DNA of 64,000 nucleotides, from positions 9,777-73,776 of the forward strand of contig CABUPJ010000011.1 of the NCBI GenBank assembly GCA_902493335.1, given 5' to 3'. Positions 46,501 through 54,304 of the stretch are shown piece after piece. Numbering within the stretch: position 1 is the first letter of the stretch; each line of letters opens with the position of its first letter. This stretch comes from an uncultured Porphyromonadaceae bacterium. GTDB lineage: Bacteria; Bacteroidota; Bacteroidia; Bacteroidales; Muribaculaceae. Below the pieces are notes generated by a model. The model was not told the DNA's origin, did no database searches, and was given only the letters and a program-made list of their open reading frames with translations. Made by a program: the position numbers and the translations under genes.

Positions 46501-46559
46501 TGTGCAAATGACGGTAGACAAATAAGAATGGTAATAAGGAGTAGCAGATGTTTTTTCAT
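43506..46559 (-). CDS. Secreted BspA-like leucine-rich-repeat protein with C-terminal sorting-like domain
   Basis: 1017 residues from the ATG at 46559. The earlier in-frame start at 46748 would bury the signal peptide MKKHLLLLITILICLPSFAQ and overlap the divergent gene, so it is rejected. The body is an array of LRR_5 units of the form IG-x-AF-x-GC-x-L-x-V-x-IP-x-SV (about 80-930). The last ~75 residues (ITVYDINGIKVYEG, LPAGIYIIRQG, TVKVKLGK) look like a type IX secretion or Por-type C-terminal domain. BspA-like proteins mediate surface binding in Bacteroidales. Base composition is slightly AT-richer than the neighbours. Confidence 0.85.
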   Translation of the reverse strand: MKKHLLLLITILICLPSFAQEFSYTYLGQTLWYTVISEKDKTCEIKAGHLGKTGQDISGDLIIPDKVSDGEDEYTVAAIGYCAFWNATKLKSVVIPNSVVKIGSYAFYDCRGLGSVTIGNSVTDIEGRTFYNCPLTSLTLGESVATIGKEAFSGEYSWWGCSQAMTITAHSLDISGIRGSGFWRSNPLTVKTDDLSGFSESEMLYFNDITFETGKGSYVIGESDSNIKVDGCLLTEGCMHIWPKHETSARVAGDVLCVRHIGKIVTDQLRSDTGYIFVPQTDWSHNKFDGYGSSSNVTTTREVTLPQAGTLAAQIGIDNVEKIEALKINGDINGTDFLVINRMNALKYLDLRNANIVAGGTEYYEKNVTKANTLGAYSFFNNTIEVLYLPESLETISQGAFSKHTSLIWLYVGKNVIYMDAYFGQYSRLKGMYFEDGEKTVKLPNPYQLENPYIHYSWFSEQTLETLYMGRNISNAHTALGSCSTFTGQCSLKELTIGPMVTFIDYQGFKDCTSLSSVNIPNSVKSIGASAFEGCTQLQKITFGDSLEEIGEEAFKGCSSLTDFTLPANITTIGWCAFTDCKSLTRFTIPASVMEFDDSALGGCNGIREVVIEDSENVLSLTKMPGAYGGNTYLFDSCPLESAYMGRSIAENNVYGLFSDQSNLKKVEIGDKVTVIGREEFMNCTALTEVTIPASVSEIHASAFEGCTNLRSVNMPNSVTSISSCTFKNCSNLQKIGLPQSLNAINGETFSGCTNLTEIFLPEGLTTIGKSAFDCCPLYSLTIPSTVTKIGESAFMNCQSLKSVSLSPTKLSIGKDAFGNCFQLSRVNITDLASWCKVDFASVMSSPLQYGGDLYIDGRPLTFIDIPEGVEAISNYAFYGSPAIETVRLPSTMKTIGEETFISCVNIKDVYSLNTTPPAIKESTFGERTEQTAKLHVPTGATVDYWIDKNWTKFLSIDENLEVDGLEEIIIDYTGNITVYDINGIKVYEGTKDEVKLPAGIYIIRQGTKTVKVKLGK

Positions 46560-46585
46560 GGAATTATAACGGATGGTTCTTTTTA

Positions 46586-46617
46586 CAAATTTACAAACAA
46601 TTTCTCGTATGTCAAAA
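46586..46617 (-). promoter_or_regulatory. Promoter of the leucine-rich-repeat gene
   Basis: On the reverse strand TTTTG (46613-46617) and TAAATTTG (46586-46593) are 19 nt apart, and the start codon follows 26 nt on. This supports the start at 46559. Confidence 0.7.
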
Positions 46618-46674
46618 TAAGTCAAACAATAAAGCGTGCTCGATGGTTTTATTACAAAAAGAACATCCATCCTT

Positions 46675-47886
46675 ATGCGACAGATCATAACCCACTTCAC
46701 CGACGACGATTTATATAAATTCACCATGTGTTGCGCTGTCATCGACAACTATCCCCGCACACAGGTCAGATATAAGTTCTATGACCGCAACGACACAGTC
46801 TACCCGCCTGGATTCGCCGACGAGCTAAGACGGCAGATCGCCATGCTCGAGAGCGTCGTCATCACCGGTGAAGAGATTGAGTTCATGCGTCGCCGCTGCA
46901 GCTACATACCCTCGTGGTTCTATCGTTTTCTCAGGGGATTCCGCTATGACAGACGTCTCGTCACAGTCAGTCAGGACGACGAAGGCCACCTGCATGTCAG
47001 TTTCGAGGGTGCATGGTGCGACACCATACTGCTCGAAGTCAAAGTGCTCGCCATAATATCCGAGCTGTATTATATGATGACCGGCCGGACACATCTGCTC
47101 GACTACAGCCGATACTACACGCATACATACGACAAAGGACAGCGCCTCATCGATGCCGGATGCGTCTTCAGCGACTTCGGCACACGCCGCCGCGCATCGT
47201 TCGAAGCCCAGGATACCGTCGTCAGAGCCATGGCAGACTGCAGCAAAGCGACCGGCGGCCCCGGAGTCTTCGTCGGCACGAGCAACGTCTACTTCGCCAT
47301 GAAATACGACCTCACTCCCGTCGGCACGATGGCACATGAACTTATCTGCGCCATTGCCGGCATGTACGGGCCTCAGATGGCAAACTATCTGGCGATGAAA
47401 GTTTGGGCCATGACCTATCGCGGCGCTCTCGGCACCTTCCTTTATGACACCTACGGCTGGCGCATTTTCAGCCTCAACTTCTCTGAAGACTATGCCAACA
47501 TGTTCAAGGGCCTGCGTGTCGACAGCGGCGACAACCGCGAGCAGCTCGACCTCATCGTAAAAAAATACCGGTCGCTCAACATCGACCCGGCGACAAAACA
47601 GATTGTTTTCAGCAACGGTCTCACCACCGACGAGGCCATCGCCCTCCAGCGATATGCCGCCGGCCGATGCATTCCTTCGTTCGGCATCGGCACACATTTC
47701 ACCAACGACTTCCCCGGCATCACGCCGATGAATATCGTCATCAAACTCCTGGCCGTCAAAATCACCGAATCATGGCCTTTCTATTGCGAGACCTGCAAAC
47801 TCAGCGAAGACCGGGGCAAATACTCCGGCGACGAGGCCACAGTCAGACGCTTCACCGAAGCGCTGCACATAAATCATCAGTTATAA
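46675..47886 (+). CDS. pncB: Nicotinate phosphoribosyltransferase
   Basis: 403 residues from the ATG at 46675; an in-frame GTG at 46636 is less likely. The start MRQIITHFTDDDLYKFTM carries the Tyr-Lys pair typical of PncB. H221 in TPVGTMAHEL is the residue phosphorylated during catalysis. SDFGTRRR, FVGTSNV and VDSGD are also present. It makes nicotinate mononucleotide from nicotinate and PRPP for NAD salvage, in the cytosol. The channel-like gene follows after 10 nt. No promoter box was evident upstream. Confidence 0.95.
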   Translation: MRQIITHFTDDDLYKFTMCCAVIDNYPRTQVRYKFYDRNDTVYPPGFADELRRQIAMLESVVITGEEIEFMRRRCSYIPSWFYRFLRGFRYDRRLVTVSQDDEGHLHVSFEGAWCDTILLEVKVLAIISELYYMMTGRTHLLDYSRYYTHTYDKGQRLIDAGCVFSDFGTRRRASFEAQDTVVRAMADCSKATGGPGVFVGTSNVYFAMKYDLTPVGTMAHELICAIAGMYGPQMANYLAMKVWAMTYRGALGTFLYDTYGWRIFSLNFSEDYANMFKGLRVDSGDNREQLDLIVKKYRSLNIDPATKQIVFSNGLTTDEAIALQRYAAGRCIPSFGIGTHFTNDFPGITPMNIVIKLLAVKITESWPFYCETCKLSEDRGKYSGDEATVRRFTEALHINHQL

Positions 47887-47896
47887 GCGTTTAAAC

Positions 47897-48634
47897 ATGA
47901 GTGCCCTATTTTCTTCTTCATCACAAAACGGCCATAAAGACAAGAACTACCTGCTCGGGCTGGCCAACCTCATAGTGCTCGTACTCTCGGTCCTTCTTAT
48001 CGTATGGATCTCAATTGACACATTCAAACGTGTCAACGTGCTTGAAAACCATGCCTACATGACATTCCAGTTCTGGGTCTGCGTTTTCTTCATACTCGAT
48101 TTCTTTGTCGGTCTCTATTATGCCGCCGACCGATGGCGTTTCTTCCGCCACCGCATTATCTTTTTGCTCTTGTCGATACCCTATCTCAATATAATCAACC
48201 TGCTGGATATAAAGCTGAGCTACGACGCTCTCTATTTCATACGCTTCATCCCTTTGGCCCGCGGTGCGCTGGCGCTGTCTATTGTCATCGGCTATCTGTC
48301 GTCAAACGCTGTCACCAGCCTCTTTATGAGTTACCTCTCGATAATGTTGCTCGTCGGCTATTTCTGCTCGCTGATTTTCTATCAGCGCGAAGCCGGCGTC
48401 AATCCCGAGGTCAATACCTACTGGACCGCCCTGTGGTGGTCGGCCATGAACATGTCTACCGTCGGCTGTGACATATCTCCCGTGACAGTCGCCGGCAAGA
48501 TAGTCGCCGTTGTCCTGCCGGTGTCCGGCATGGTCATCTTCCCGCTGTTTACAGTCTACCTCACCGACTATGTCACGCGCGCCGTGAAAAGAACCAAAGA
48601 ACGCTCCTCAACCGACAACTCAGCCGACATCTGA
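47897..48634 (+). CDS. Ion-channel-like protein with altered selectivity filter
   Basis: 245 residues with about 6 helices in the order of voltage-gated channels. The S4-like helix near 110-130 has only a few Arg (R116, R122), so voltage sensing would be weak. The pore helix (YWTALWWSAMNMS) leads to T188-V-G-C-D-I-S-P-V-T. Canonical K+ channels read T-V-G-Y-G-D at this place, so the filter lacks one residue and the aromatic. The reading frame is unambiguous. Ion selectivity cannot be assumed. It is probably cotranscribed with pncB and convergent with the MBL gene. Confidence 0.75.
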   Translation: MSALFSSSSQNGHKDKNYLLGLANLIVLVLSVLLIVWISIDTFKRVNVLENHAYMTFQFWVCVFFILDFFVGLYYAADRWRFFRHRIIFLLLSIPYLNIINLLDIKLSYDALYFIRFIPLARGALALSIVIGYLSSNAVTSLFMSYLSIMLLVGYFCSLIFYQREAGVNPEVNTYWTALWWSAMNMSTVGCDISPVTVAGKIVAVVLPVSGMVIFPLFTVYLTDYVTRAVKRTKERSSTDNSADI

Positions 48635-48645
48635 CCGACGCCCGC

Positions 48646-49455
48646 TCACTCTATCACAACTCTGTCACCGTCACGAGGCACATAAACATTCCCGCCATAA
48701 CGCTCCTTTGCCTCTTCTCGATATCGTGACTCCCGGTCTTCGATATTATGATCCTCGCAATGATATAACAGTAGATTGGCAATGTTACAGCCTGCTGCCA
48801 CTGCAGCTACATCCCTGACGGTCAGGTGATGTTTCTCGTATGGCTTGAATATCTCGCGGTCGGCATAACTGCAGAACGCCCCGCACATCAGCCAGTCCGT
48901 CCCCTCGGCCTCCGCCATGTTACGCTCGGTGAGCGACTCGTCGCCGAGGCAGACTATCGTCATGCCCGATTCGAGTGTCATCCTGAAGCCTGTCTGACGC
49001 ACTCCCTCTGAGCGGCAGTCGAAGAAGCCGACGCGGGCGCCGGGAAGCGTGATCTCAGACACCTCGTCCGTATTGTGGAAATCAATCAGGTCGCCGATCA
49101 TCCTGTAATGAGATTCAAGTAGCGTCAGGCGGCAGATTGCGTCGATTGCACCGATTACGTCGCTGTTGCCGTAGATATTCATTCGGCCTTCATAGCCGCT
49201 CCAACGCGCCAGATTGATCACACTGCGTATAATCCATACAACACCGAGTATATGGTCGGTGTGGGTGTGCGTTACAAACAGATGCCGTATATCGGCCACC
49301 TGAAAGTCCGCGTCTCTGAGCCGGCCGAGGATACCGTTACCGCCTCCGGCGTCGACCATCCAGACAAACCCGTCGGTCTTTATTACGAAACAAGTATTAT
49401 AACTGCGGGCGGGGAAAGCACTCCCAGTACCAAGCATTATCAATTCAGCGCTCAT
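48646..49455 (-). CDS. MBL-fold metallo-hydrolase, RNase Z-like group
   Basis: 269 residues. It starts MSAELIMLGTGSAFPA, the usual first strand of RNase Z/ElaC-like enzymes. HTHTDH near 63-68 is the zinc motif, DAGGGN near 36 and LGDES near 172 follow, and a late His (YHCED near 240) could complete the site. It lacks the flexible arm of true tRNase Z. Substrate unknown; phosphodiester or cyclic phosphate hydrolysis is usual. A reverse-strand box lies at 49481-49488. Confidence 0.8.
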   Translation of the reverse strand: MSAELIMLGTGSAFPARSYNTCFVIKTDGFVWMVDAGGGNGILGRLRDADFQVADIRHLFVTHTHTDHILGVVWIIRSVINLARWSGYEGRMNIYGNSDVIGAIDAICRLTLLESHYRMIGDLIDFHNTDEVSEITLPGARVGFFDCRSEGVRQTGFRMTLESGMTIVCLGDESLTERNMAEAEGTDWLMCGAFCSYADREIFKPYEKHHLTVRDVAAVAAGCNIANLLLYHCEDHNIEDRESRYREEAKERYGGNVYVPRDGDRVVIE

Positions 49456-49828
49456 AATTTATCAGCTTCTTATTTTTTTGCAAAATTAGTCAAATCCACC
49501 CACAATCAGCGTGCGAAAGCCCTGTGTTTTTCATATTAATTCGAGCGCTCTCCACAATGTTAATTTTATTACATTTGTGTTACTATGCAGTTACCGCAGC
49601 AGTACCTTACAAGCATTGTAACAATTATGTAACAGAATAAGCCGTTTTTATATTATTGTTTATCAATATATTAAAACTCATTTTAAGTCACCATTTCTAA
49701 ATTAAACTTTATTAACTTTAAAATACTTGACAAAGCTGAATTCTTAGTAATTTTGAATAGTCATCACAAAAAAACGACTCAATAACCAAAGAAAAAAGTC
49801 ACAAAAACATAACCAAAATTCAACTGAT
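49456..49828. other. AT-rich divergent intergenic region, 373 nt
   Basis: No gene seen. It holds the reverse-strand box CAAAATTA (TAATTTTG) at 49481-49488 for the MBL gene, and TTG at 49727-49729 with TAATTTTG at 49748-49755 (18-nt spacing) for the sigma-factor gene. The remaining 67-nt sigma leader is very A-rich. Confidence 0.65.
49727..49755 (+). promoter_or_regulatory. Promoter of the ECF sigma gene at 49829
   Basis: TTG at 49727-49729 (in TTGAC) and TAATTTTG at 49748-49755, 18 nt apart. A housekeeping-type box indicates that expression does not depend only on its own sigma factor. Confidence 0.65.
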
Positions 49829-50332
49829 ATGGGAACCTCGAAATTTCAAAACGATCTGATGAATCTGCAGAGCAACATGCTCAACTTCGCCTACATGTTA
49901 ACGTCAAACCGTGACGACGCCTACGACCTTCTGCAGGACACAACACTCAAGGTGCTCGACAACGAGAGCAAATATGCCGAGAACACAAACTTCAAGGGCT
50001 GGGTGTTCACCATCATGCGCAACATCTTCATCAACAACTACCGCCGCACGGCCCGCGCCGCCACGATGATCGACACCACCGACAACCTCTATCACCTCAA
50101 CCTCTCGCAGGACTCTGGCCTTGAATCGCCCGAAGAGTCTTACGGAGCAAGCGAGATCGGCGCCGCCATCGAATCGTTCTCAGACGAATACCGCATCCCC
50201 TTCTCGATGCATGTCGCAGGCTACAAATACAACGAGATCGCCGAACACATGAATCTCCCCCTCGGTACCGTCAAGAGCCGCATCTTCTTCGCTCGCAAGA
50301 AACTTCAGGAACGCTTCGCCGATTATCGCTAA
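49829..50332 (+). CDS. ECF sigma factor without adjacent anti-sigma
   Basis: 167 residues. Region 2 (AYDLLQDTTLKVLDN, then FKGWVFTIMRNIFINNYRR) and region 4 (YNEIAEHMNLPLGTVKSRIFFARKKL) are both intact. It has no FecR or zinc anti-sigma neighbour, and a strong terminator closes it, so it is monocistronic. Single ECF factors of this type are common in Bacteroidetes and often respond to envelope or oxidative stress; the signal here is unknown. Confidence 0.9.
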   Translation: MGTSKFQNDLMNLQSNMLNFAYMLTSNRDDAYDLLQDTTLKVLDNESKYAENTNFKGWVFTIMRNIFINNYRRTARAATMIDTTDNLYHLNLSQDSGLESPEESYGASEIGAAIESFSDEYRIPFSMHVAGYKYNEIAEHMNLPLGTVKSRIFFARKKLQERFADYR

Positions 50333-50387
50333 ACCGGCAGCCGCCAAACCATCTCGACAATAAGGTTTCCCAAAACACCTACTCCAA

Positions 50388-50423
50388 CGCGCGCCCAGCC
50401 CACTCGCCGGGCGTGTGTTTTTT
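50388..50423 (+). terminator. Terminator after the ECF sigma gene
   Basis: A 9-bp GC-rich stem (50388-50396 with 50409-50417, two G-T pairs) followed by six T. Confidence 0.8.
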
Positions 50424-50664
50424 CCGCTTATTTTCTCGAAAAAACTGACCCACACCACATAATCTTACAAAAAAGTATTAGCTTTGCATATTAATACCAA
50501 TCATTCAAATAAAAAAACAAAACTAATCGAAAAAACTTCCATCGCTGACAAAACAAGCCGTTTTTAAGAGTTGCTGCAACATGAAAAAACAATTTAAAGC
50601 ATCTAAGTTATTGAGCTACTTATGGTCTGCGATGTAATTTAGTAATTGATTCAATAAAAAGATT
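50424..50664. other. AT-rich region before the TIR gene
   Basis: No supported gene. TAGCTTTG at 50479-50486 could be the -7 box of the TIR gene, leaving a leader of about 170 nt. An 18-codon frame (50581-50637, MKKQFKASKLLSYLWSAM) lies in that leader and might be a leader peptide, but nothing else supports it. Composition changes sharply to AT-rich here. Confidence 0.4.
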
Positions 50665-52299
50665 ATGACTTTCGACATTTTCATAAGTTACAAACGCAGA
50701 AGTGTCCAAATGGCAAATAACCTTTATTATCGATTGACCACGAGAGGTTATAGAGTATTTTTTGATTTGGACGAAATGCGTAATGATAGATTCGATGAAC
50801 AAATATATAATTACATAAGAAACGCCAAAGATATTATAGTAATTCTCGAAAAAGAATCATTAAACGCAATATATGACGGAAGTTACAATGACGACTGGTT
50901 TTGCCGTGAAATAATATTCGCGTTAAAAGAAAAGAAAAATATAATACCTCTTCTTCTTGACGGATATGAAATGCCATCTGAAAAAGAATTTCCTGATGAA
51001 TTAAAAGAATTCGCATATAAGAATGCTCTTCCTTTTGGCGGATTAAATTATTTCGAAGAATATATCCATCAATTAGAATCTAAAAAATACTTATCCGCAG
51101 CACCTGTTGATAGAGATAATGGCAAAAGTGTTTTTAAATTTTTTTCAAAAGAGGATTGTAAAATATTTGAAAGCGGGAAGCTGATTGGTGAAATAAAAGG
51201 CCTCTCAGATGAGCCATTCTATTACTTTGTACATAGAAAAGGAAAATATCGTTTTAAATCGATTAATAATTTTACCAATCACGAACTGATACAAACAATT
51301 TCGATTGATGAAGACACTGAAGAAATAGTAGACCTGGAATGGCCGGAAAGAAAATTGGTCAGTCCCGAAAATCCGGATATCGACATTAATCCTGATGACG
51401 ATTTTTTTGAGGTAAAGGTTGGGAACTTTTCTTTCAAGATGATAAAAGTAGAAGGTGGTAAATTATCACTTGGCGCAACAGAAGAGCAAAAGCCATATGC
51501 AGATTCAAATGAATATCCTCCGCATATTGCTGAATTAGAAACATATTACATCTCTGAATTCCCTATAACTCAAAACCTTTATGAGATAGTGATGGGATAT
51601 AATAAATCTCGTTTCAAAGAAACGGATGAAACATTCAAAGAGGCCGGAATATTAAAAACCGACATATTATCCCGTGGTTTAAAACAGGGAGTAGCACTTG
51701 AATCAAACAAATATATCATGGGGTCTAGATTTGGTGTAGTAATAGGTGCTATTGCCGGAAACTTGATTAATGTTATTGGTAACGAATCTACCAAACGCGA
51801 TAAACACGTATCCGATTATGCGATGGCGTTTCATCTTCCTGTAGAAAAGGTTTCATTAACTGACGCCCAGGAATTCTGCAGACGCCTGTCTCAAATGACA
51901 AACTTAAAATTCTCGCTTCCCTCAGAAAGCGAATGGGAATACGCCGCCCGTGGAGGTAAAAAATCCAAAGGTTATATCTATGCCGGCAGTAACGATTTAA
52001 CTAAAGTGGCATGGTTTAAAGATAATAGTAATTGTAAAACACATCCGGTAGGATTAAACGAACCGAATGAACTTGGAATTTACGACATGAGTGGTAATGT
52101 ATGGGAATGGACTGAAACCCGCGGATATGCTTATGGCACCTGCAGTAACAATTTAAATGGAGATTATTATATCAGAAGAGGAGGATCTTGGTGGCATGAG
52201 GCAAATAACTGCAGGGTTTCCAAACGCTATATGTCTGACAAGAACAAAAAAACATCCGGACTTGGATTTAGAATCGTATTAAGGGTAAACGAGCCATAA
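50665..52299 (+). CDS. TIR-domain protein fused to an FGE-sulfatase-like (C-type lectin fold) domain
   Basis: 544 residues. The N-terminal TIR domain (1-150) starts FDIFISYKRRS and has DDWFCREI with E82 at the place of the catalytic Glu of TIR NADases. A beta-rich linker (165-245) leads to an FGE/SUMF1-like domain (245-544): FKMIKVEGG, LPSESEWEYAARGG, MSGNVWEWTE, RRGGSWW and LGFRIVL. Of the two copper-binding Cys of true FGE, one position is His (SWWH) and one is kept (NNCR), so catalysis is doubtful and ligand recognition more likely. A hydrophobic Gly-rich insert lies at about 353-372. The gene is clearly AT-richer than all neighbours, a sign of transfer. Similar TIR fusions occur in bacterial defence. 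Confidence 0.82.
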   Translation: MTFDIFISYKRRSVQMANNLYYRLTTRGYRVFFDLDEMRNDRFDEQIYNYIRNAKDIIVILEKESLNAIYDGSYNDDWFCREIIFALKEKKNIIPLLLDGYEMPSEKEFPDELKEFAYKNALPFGGLNYFEEYIHQLESKKYLSAAPVDRDNGKSVFKFFSKEDCKIFESGKLIGEIKGLSDEPFYYFVHRKGKYRFKSINNFTNHELIQTISIDEDTEEIVDLEWPERKLVSPENPDIDINPDDDFFEVKVGNFSFKMIKVEGGKLSLGATEEQKPYADSNEYPPHIAELETYYISEFPITQNLYEIVMGYNKSRFKETDETFKEAGILKTDILSRGLKQGVALESNKYIMGSRFGVVIGAIAGNLINVIGNESTKRDKHVSDYAMAFHLPVEKVSLTDAQEFCRRLSQMTNLKFSLPSESEWEYAARGGKKSKGYIYAGSNDLTKVAWFKDNSNCKTHPVGLNEPNELGIYDMSGNVWEWTETRGYAYGTCSNNLNGDYYIRRGGSWWHEANNCRVSKRYMSDKNKKTSGLGFRIVLRVNEP

Positions 52300-52329
52300 C
52301 AATATACATAAAATAAAATACTGATCCTT

Positions 52330-53034
52330 ATGTCTGAAACCTTCTTTAAAATATTGGCGGCTATTGCCCCGGCTGTTGTGTTGGCTTTCATCATGCTGCG
52401 GCGCGATAAGCGGCCCGAACCAATCGGCTGGCTTCTCGCGGCAGCATGTCTCGGCATCATCATCGGTCCGATTATCCTGACTATCGGCGACATCATCCTT
52501 CCCGACATACCCGCCGACAGCTTCTTCGGCGCGTTCATGACATCGTTTGTCAATGCCGCTATTCCTGAAGAAGGACTTAAATTTGCAGCGCTATACCTGC
52601 TTGCAAAACGATGCCGCCATTTCGACGAGATGTTTGACGGGATCGTCTATGCCGTCTGCATCGGCATGGGTTTCGCCGGGTTTGAAAACATACTCTATCT
52701 TTTCGGAGCCGAAGACGAATGGATGTTTGTCGGCGTCTCCCGTGCGCTGCTTGCCGTTCCGGCTCATTATTTCTTCGCAGTCATCATGGGCTCTTTCTTC
52801 TCGCTCGGATGGTTTGACAAACGCAACCGCCGTTTCTATCTGACCGCCGCATTCGCGCTCCCCGTCATCGTCCATGGCCTCTATGACACCCTCTGTTTCT
52901 CAATGTCACTCAACGAAGACTTCAGCGGCCTGATACTTATACTCTTCCTCTTAGGATTCAAATATATCCGCAATTACGTCAAATCCCTGACAAACACAAT
53001 GCTGAACCTCGACGGCTATGACTCGACAAAATAA
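52330..53034 (+). CDS. PrsW-family intramembrane metalloprotease
   Basis: 234 residues with about 7-8 hydrophobic helices. The PrsW motifs are in order: PEEGLKF (EExxK), GFENILYL, PAHYFFA and VHGLYDT, whose His and Glu residues build the metal site. Characterised PrsW cleaves a membrane anti-sigma factor; others are CAAX-protease relatives. It begins 30 nt after the TIR gene but has the normal GC-rich composition, so the two need not share a history. An ECF sigma lies two genes upstream, without an anti-sigma beside it. Confidence 0.85.
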   Translation: MSETFFKILAAIAPAVVLAFIMLRRDKRPEPIGWLLAAACLGIIIGPIILTIGDIILPDIPADSFFGAFMTSFVNAAIPEEGLKFAALYLLAKRCRHFDEMFDGIVYAVCIGMGFAGFENILYLFGAEDEWMFVGVSRALLAVPAHYFFAVIMGSFFSLGWFDKRNRRFYLTAAFALPVIVHGLYDTLCFSMSLNEDFSGLILILFLLGFKYIRNYVKSLTNTMLNLDGYDSTK

Positions 53035-53101
53035 CGTATAAATAAAGACCATATACCCGGAATTTAATTCCCCTTGACTCTCTCTTTTGCAAAAGATGAT
53101 G

Positions 53102-53109
53102 TATCTTTG
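53102..53109 (+). promoter_or_regulatory. -7 box of the M48 operon
   Basis: TATCTTTG at 53102-53109, 41 nt before the ATG at 53151. The nearest TTGAC (53074-53078) is about 25 nt upstream, a loose spacing. Confidence 0.5.
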
Positions 53110-53150
53110 TGTATCAAAACAAAACACAGTCCTACAATAGCAATCCACGA

Positions 53151-54026
53151 ATGAAACCGTCAGAGTTCATACATCCCGAAGATGCGGCGGCTTTGCGGCA
53201 GCTCGAAAGCATCCCCGGCTTTCCTGCGCTCGTCAAGAAATTCTACGCTCTCGGCTACGAGAAGCTGTATTACGGCACAAACATGGCCTCGAACATCCGC
53301 CTGTCAGAAACACAGTTGCCTGAGCTTTACCGCCGTCTGCCGCCCATCTGTGCCAGACTCGGCATCGCCGAACCCGAATTTTATCTTGAGATGAATCCGA
53401 TGCCGAACGCCTACACCTTCGGCGACACACAGATATTCATCACGATGACCTCAGGTCTTGTCGAAATGCTCAACGGAGACGAACTCGACGCCGTCATCGC
53501 TCATGAGTGCGGCCATATACTCTGCCGCCATGTCCTTTATCACAACATGGCCAATCTGCTTATCAGCGGCGCCGACGCGCTCGGCATCCTGGGGATGCTC
53601 ACCGCTCCCATAAAATACGCCCTGCTATACTGGCAACGCAAAAGCGAGCTTTCGTGTGACCGCGCCGGAGCAATCATAACCGACCCCGAGACTGTATCGA
53701 GAGTCATGGTAAGACTGTCGGGCGGACCCAAATCCATCACCAAGGATGTCAATATCGACGAATGGGCCCGTCAGGCCGACATCTATGAATCAATCCGCAA
53801 CGACGGCGTCTGGAACAAGGCTCTGCAGACCTATGCCATCATGGAGCAGAATCACCCCTTTGCCGCTGTCCGTGTCCGCGAAATCCTCAAATGGGGCGAA
53901 ACCCAGCAATACCATAACATAAAAAACGGTCTTTCGGCTTTACCGACCGACGGCTGCCCGAATTGTCATAAACCCATAGACCCGTCGTGGCAGTTCTGCC
54001 GCCATTGCGGATCTAAACTTAAATAA
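53151..54026 (+). CDS. M48 metallopeptidase with C-terminal zinc ribbon
   Basis: 291 residues from the ATG at 53151; an earlier in-frame start at 53109 overlaps the promoter. The M48 active site HECGH (H118, E119, H122) is followed by a third ligand near E166 in KSELSCDRAG. A hydrophobic stretch near 135-155 could touch the membrane. The tail is a double-CxxC zinc ribbon, CPNCHKPIDPSWQFCRHCG. M48 relatives include HtpX and Oma1-like quality-control proteases, usually membrane-bound; this one has no signal peptide. First gene of a four-gene run. Confidence 0.85.
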   Translation: MKPSEFIHPEDAAALRQLESIPGFPALVKKFYALGYEKLYYGTNMASNIRLSETQLPELYRRLPPICARLGIAEPEFYLEMNPMPNAYTFGDTQIFITMTSGLVEMLNGDELDAVIAHECGHILCRHVLYHNMANLLISGADALGILGMLTAPIKYALLYWQRKSELSCDRAGAIITDPETVSRVMVRLSGGPKSITKDVNIDEWARQADIYESIRNDGVWNKALQTYAIMEQNHPFAAVRVREILKWGETQQYHNIKNGLSALPTDGCPNCHKPIDPSWQFCRHCGSKLK

Positions 54027-54038
54027 AACCACCCAATC

Positions 54039-54302
54039 ATGCAAACACTTTTCGACGAAAACGGCTTACTCAATATCGCCGATATTGTCGCCGGCCATCC
54101 ATCATACAAAGCCATCATGGAAGACGGCATCGTGACCGAGCAGGAGCTCAAAGACCAGGCCGAAGCGACCATCGCCTCGCTCAAAAAGCTACAGACGCTC
54201 TGCAATGAAGAACAGCAGAACGCCATCCTCGAAGCCATCTCTGAGATGAGCGTCCTCTTCGCCGCCTATCACAATTACGAACTTCAAGACCTCTGTCGAT
54301 AA
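54039..54302 (+). CDS. Small acidic helical hypothetical protein
   Basis: 87 residues, mostly helical and acidic (MQTLFDENGLLNIADIV, then VTEQELKDQAEATIASLKKLQ). No motif, Cys pair or signal peptide. It lies 12 nt after the M48 gene and 2 nt before the zinc-ribbon gene, so it belongs to the same transcript. I do not recognise the family. Confidence 0.7.
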   Translation: MQTLFDENGLLNIADIVAGHPSYKAIMEDGIVTEQELKDQAEATIASLKKLQTLCNEEQQNAILEAISEMSVLFAAYHNYELQDLCR

Positions 54303-54304
54303 CC

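Noticed and set aside
46560..46748. 63-residue N-terminal extension of the leucine-rich-repeat protein
   Set aside because: It would bury the signal peptide and overlap the divergent pncB gene; the promoter box lies inside it.
50581..50637. 18-codon open frame before the TIR gene
   Set aside because: No initiation context, conservation or attenuator structure visible; kept only as a note in the region entry.
52130..52299. Diversity-generating retroelement variable region at the end of the FGE-like domain
   Set aside because: The C-type lectin fold fits, but there is no reverse transcriptase, template repeat or clear adenine-substituted copy in the window.
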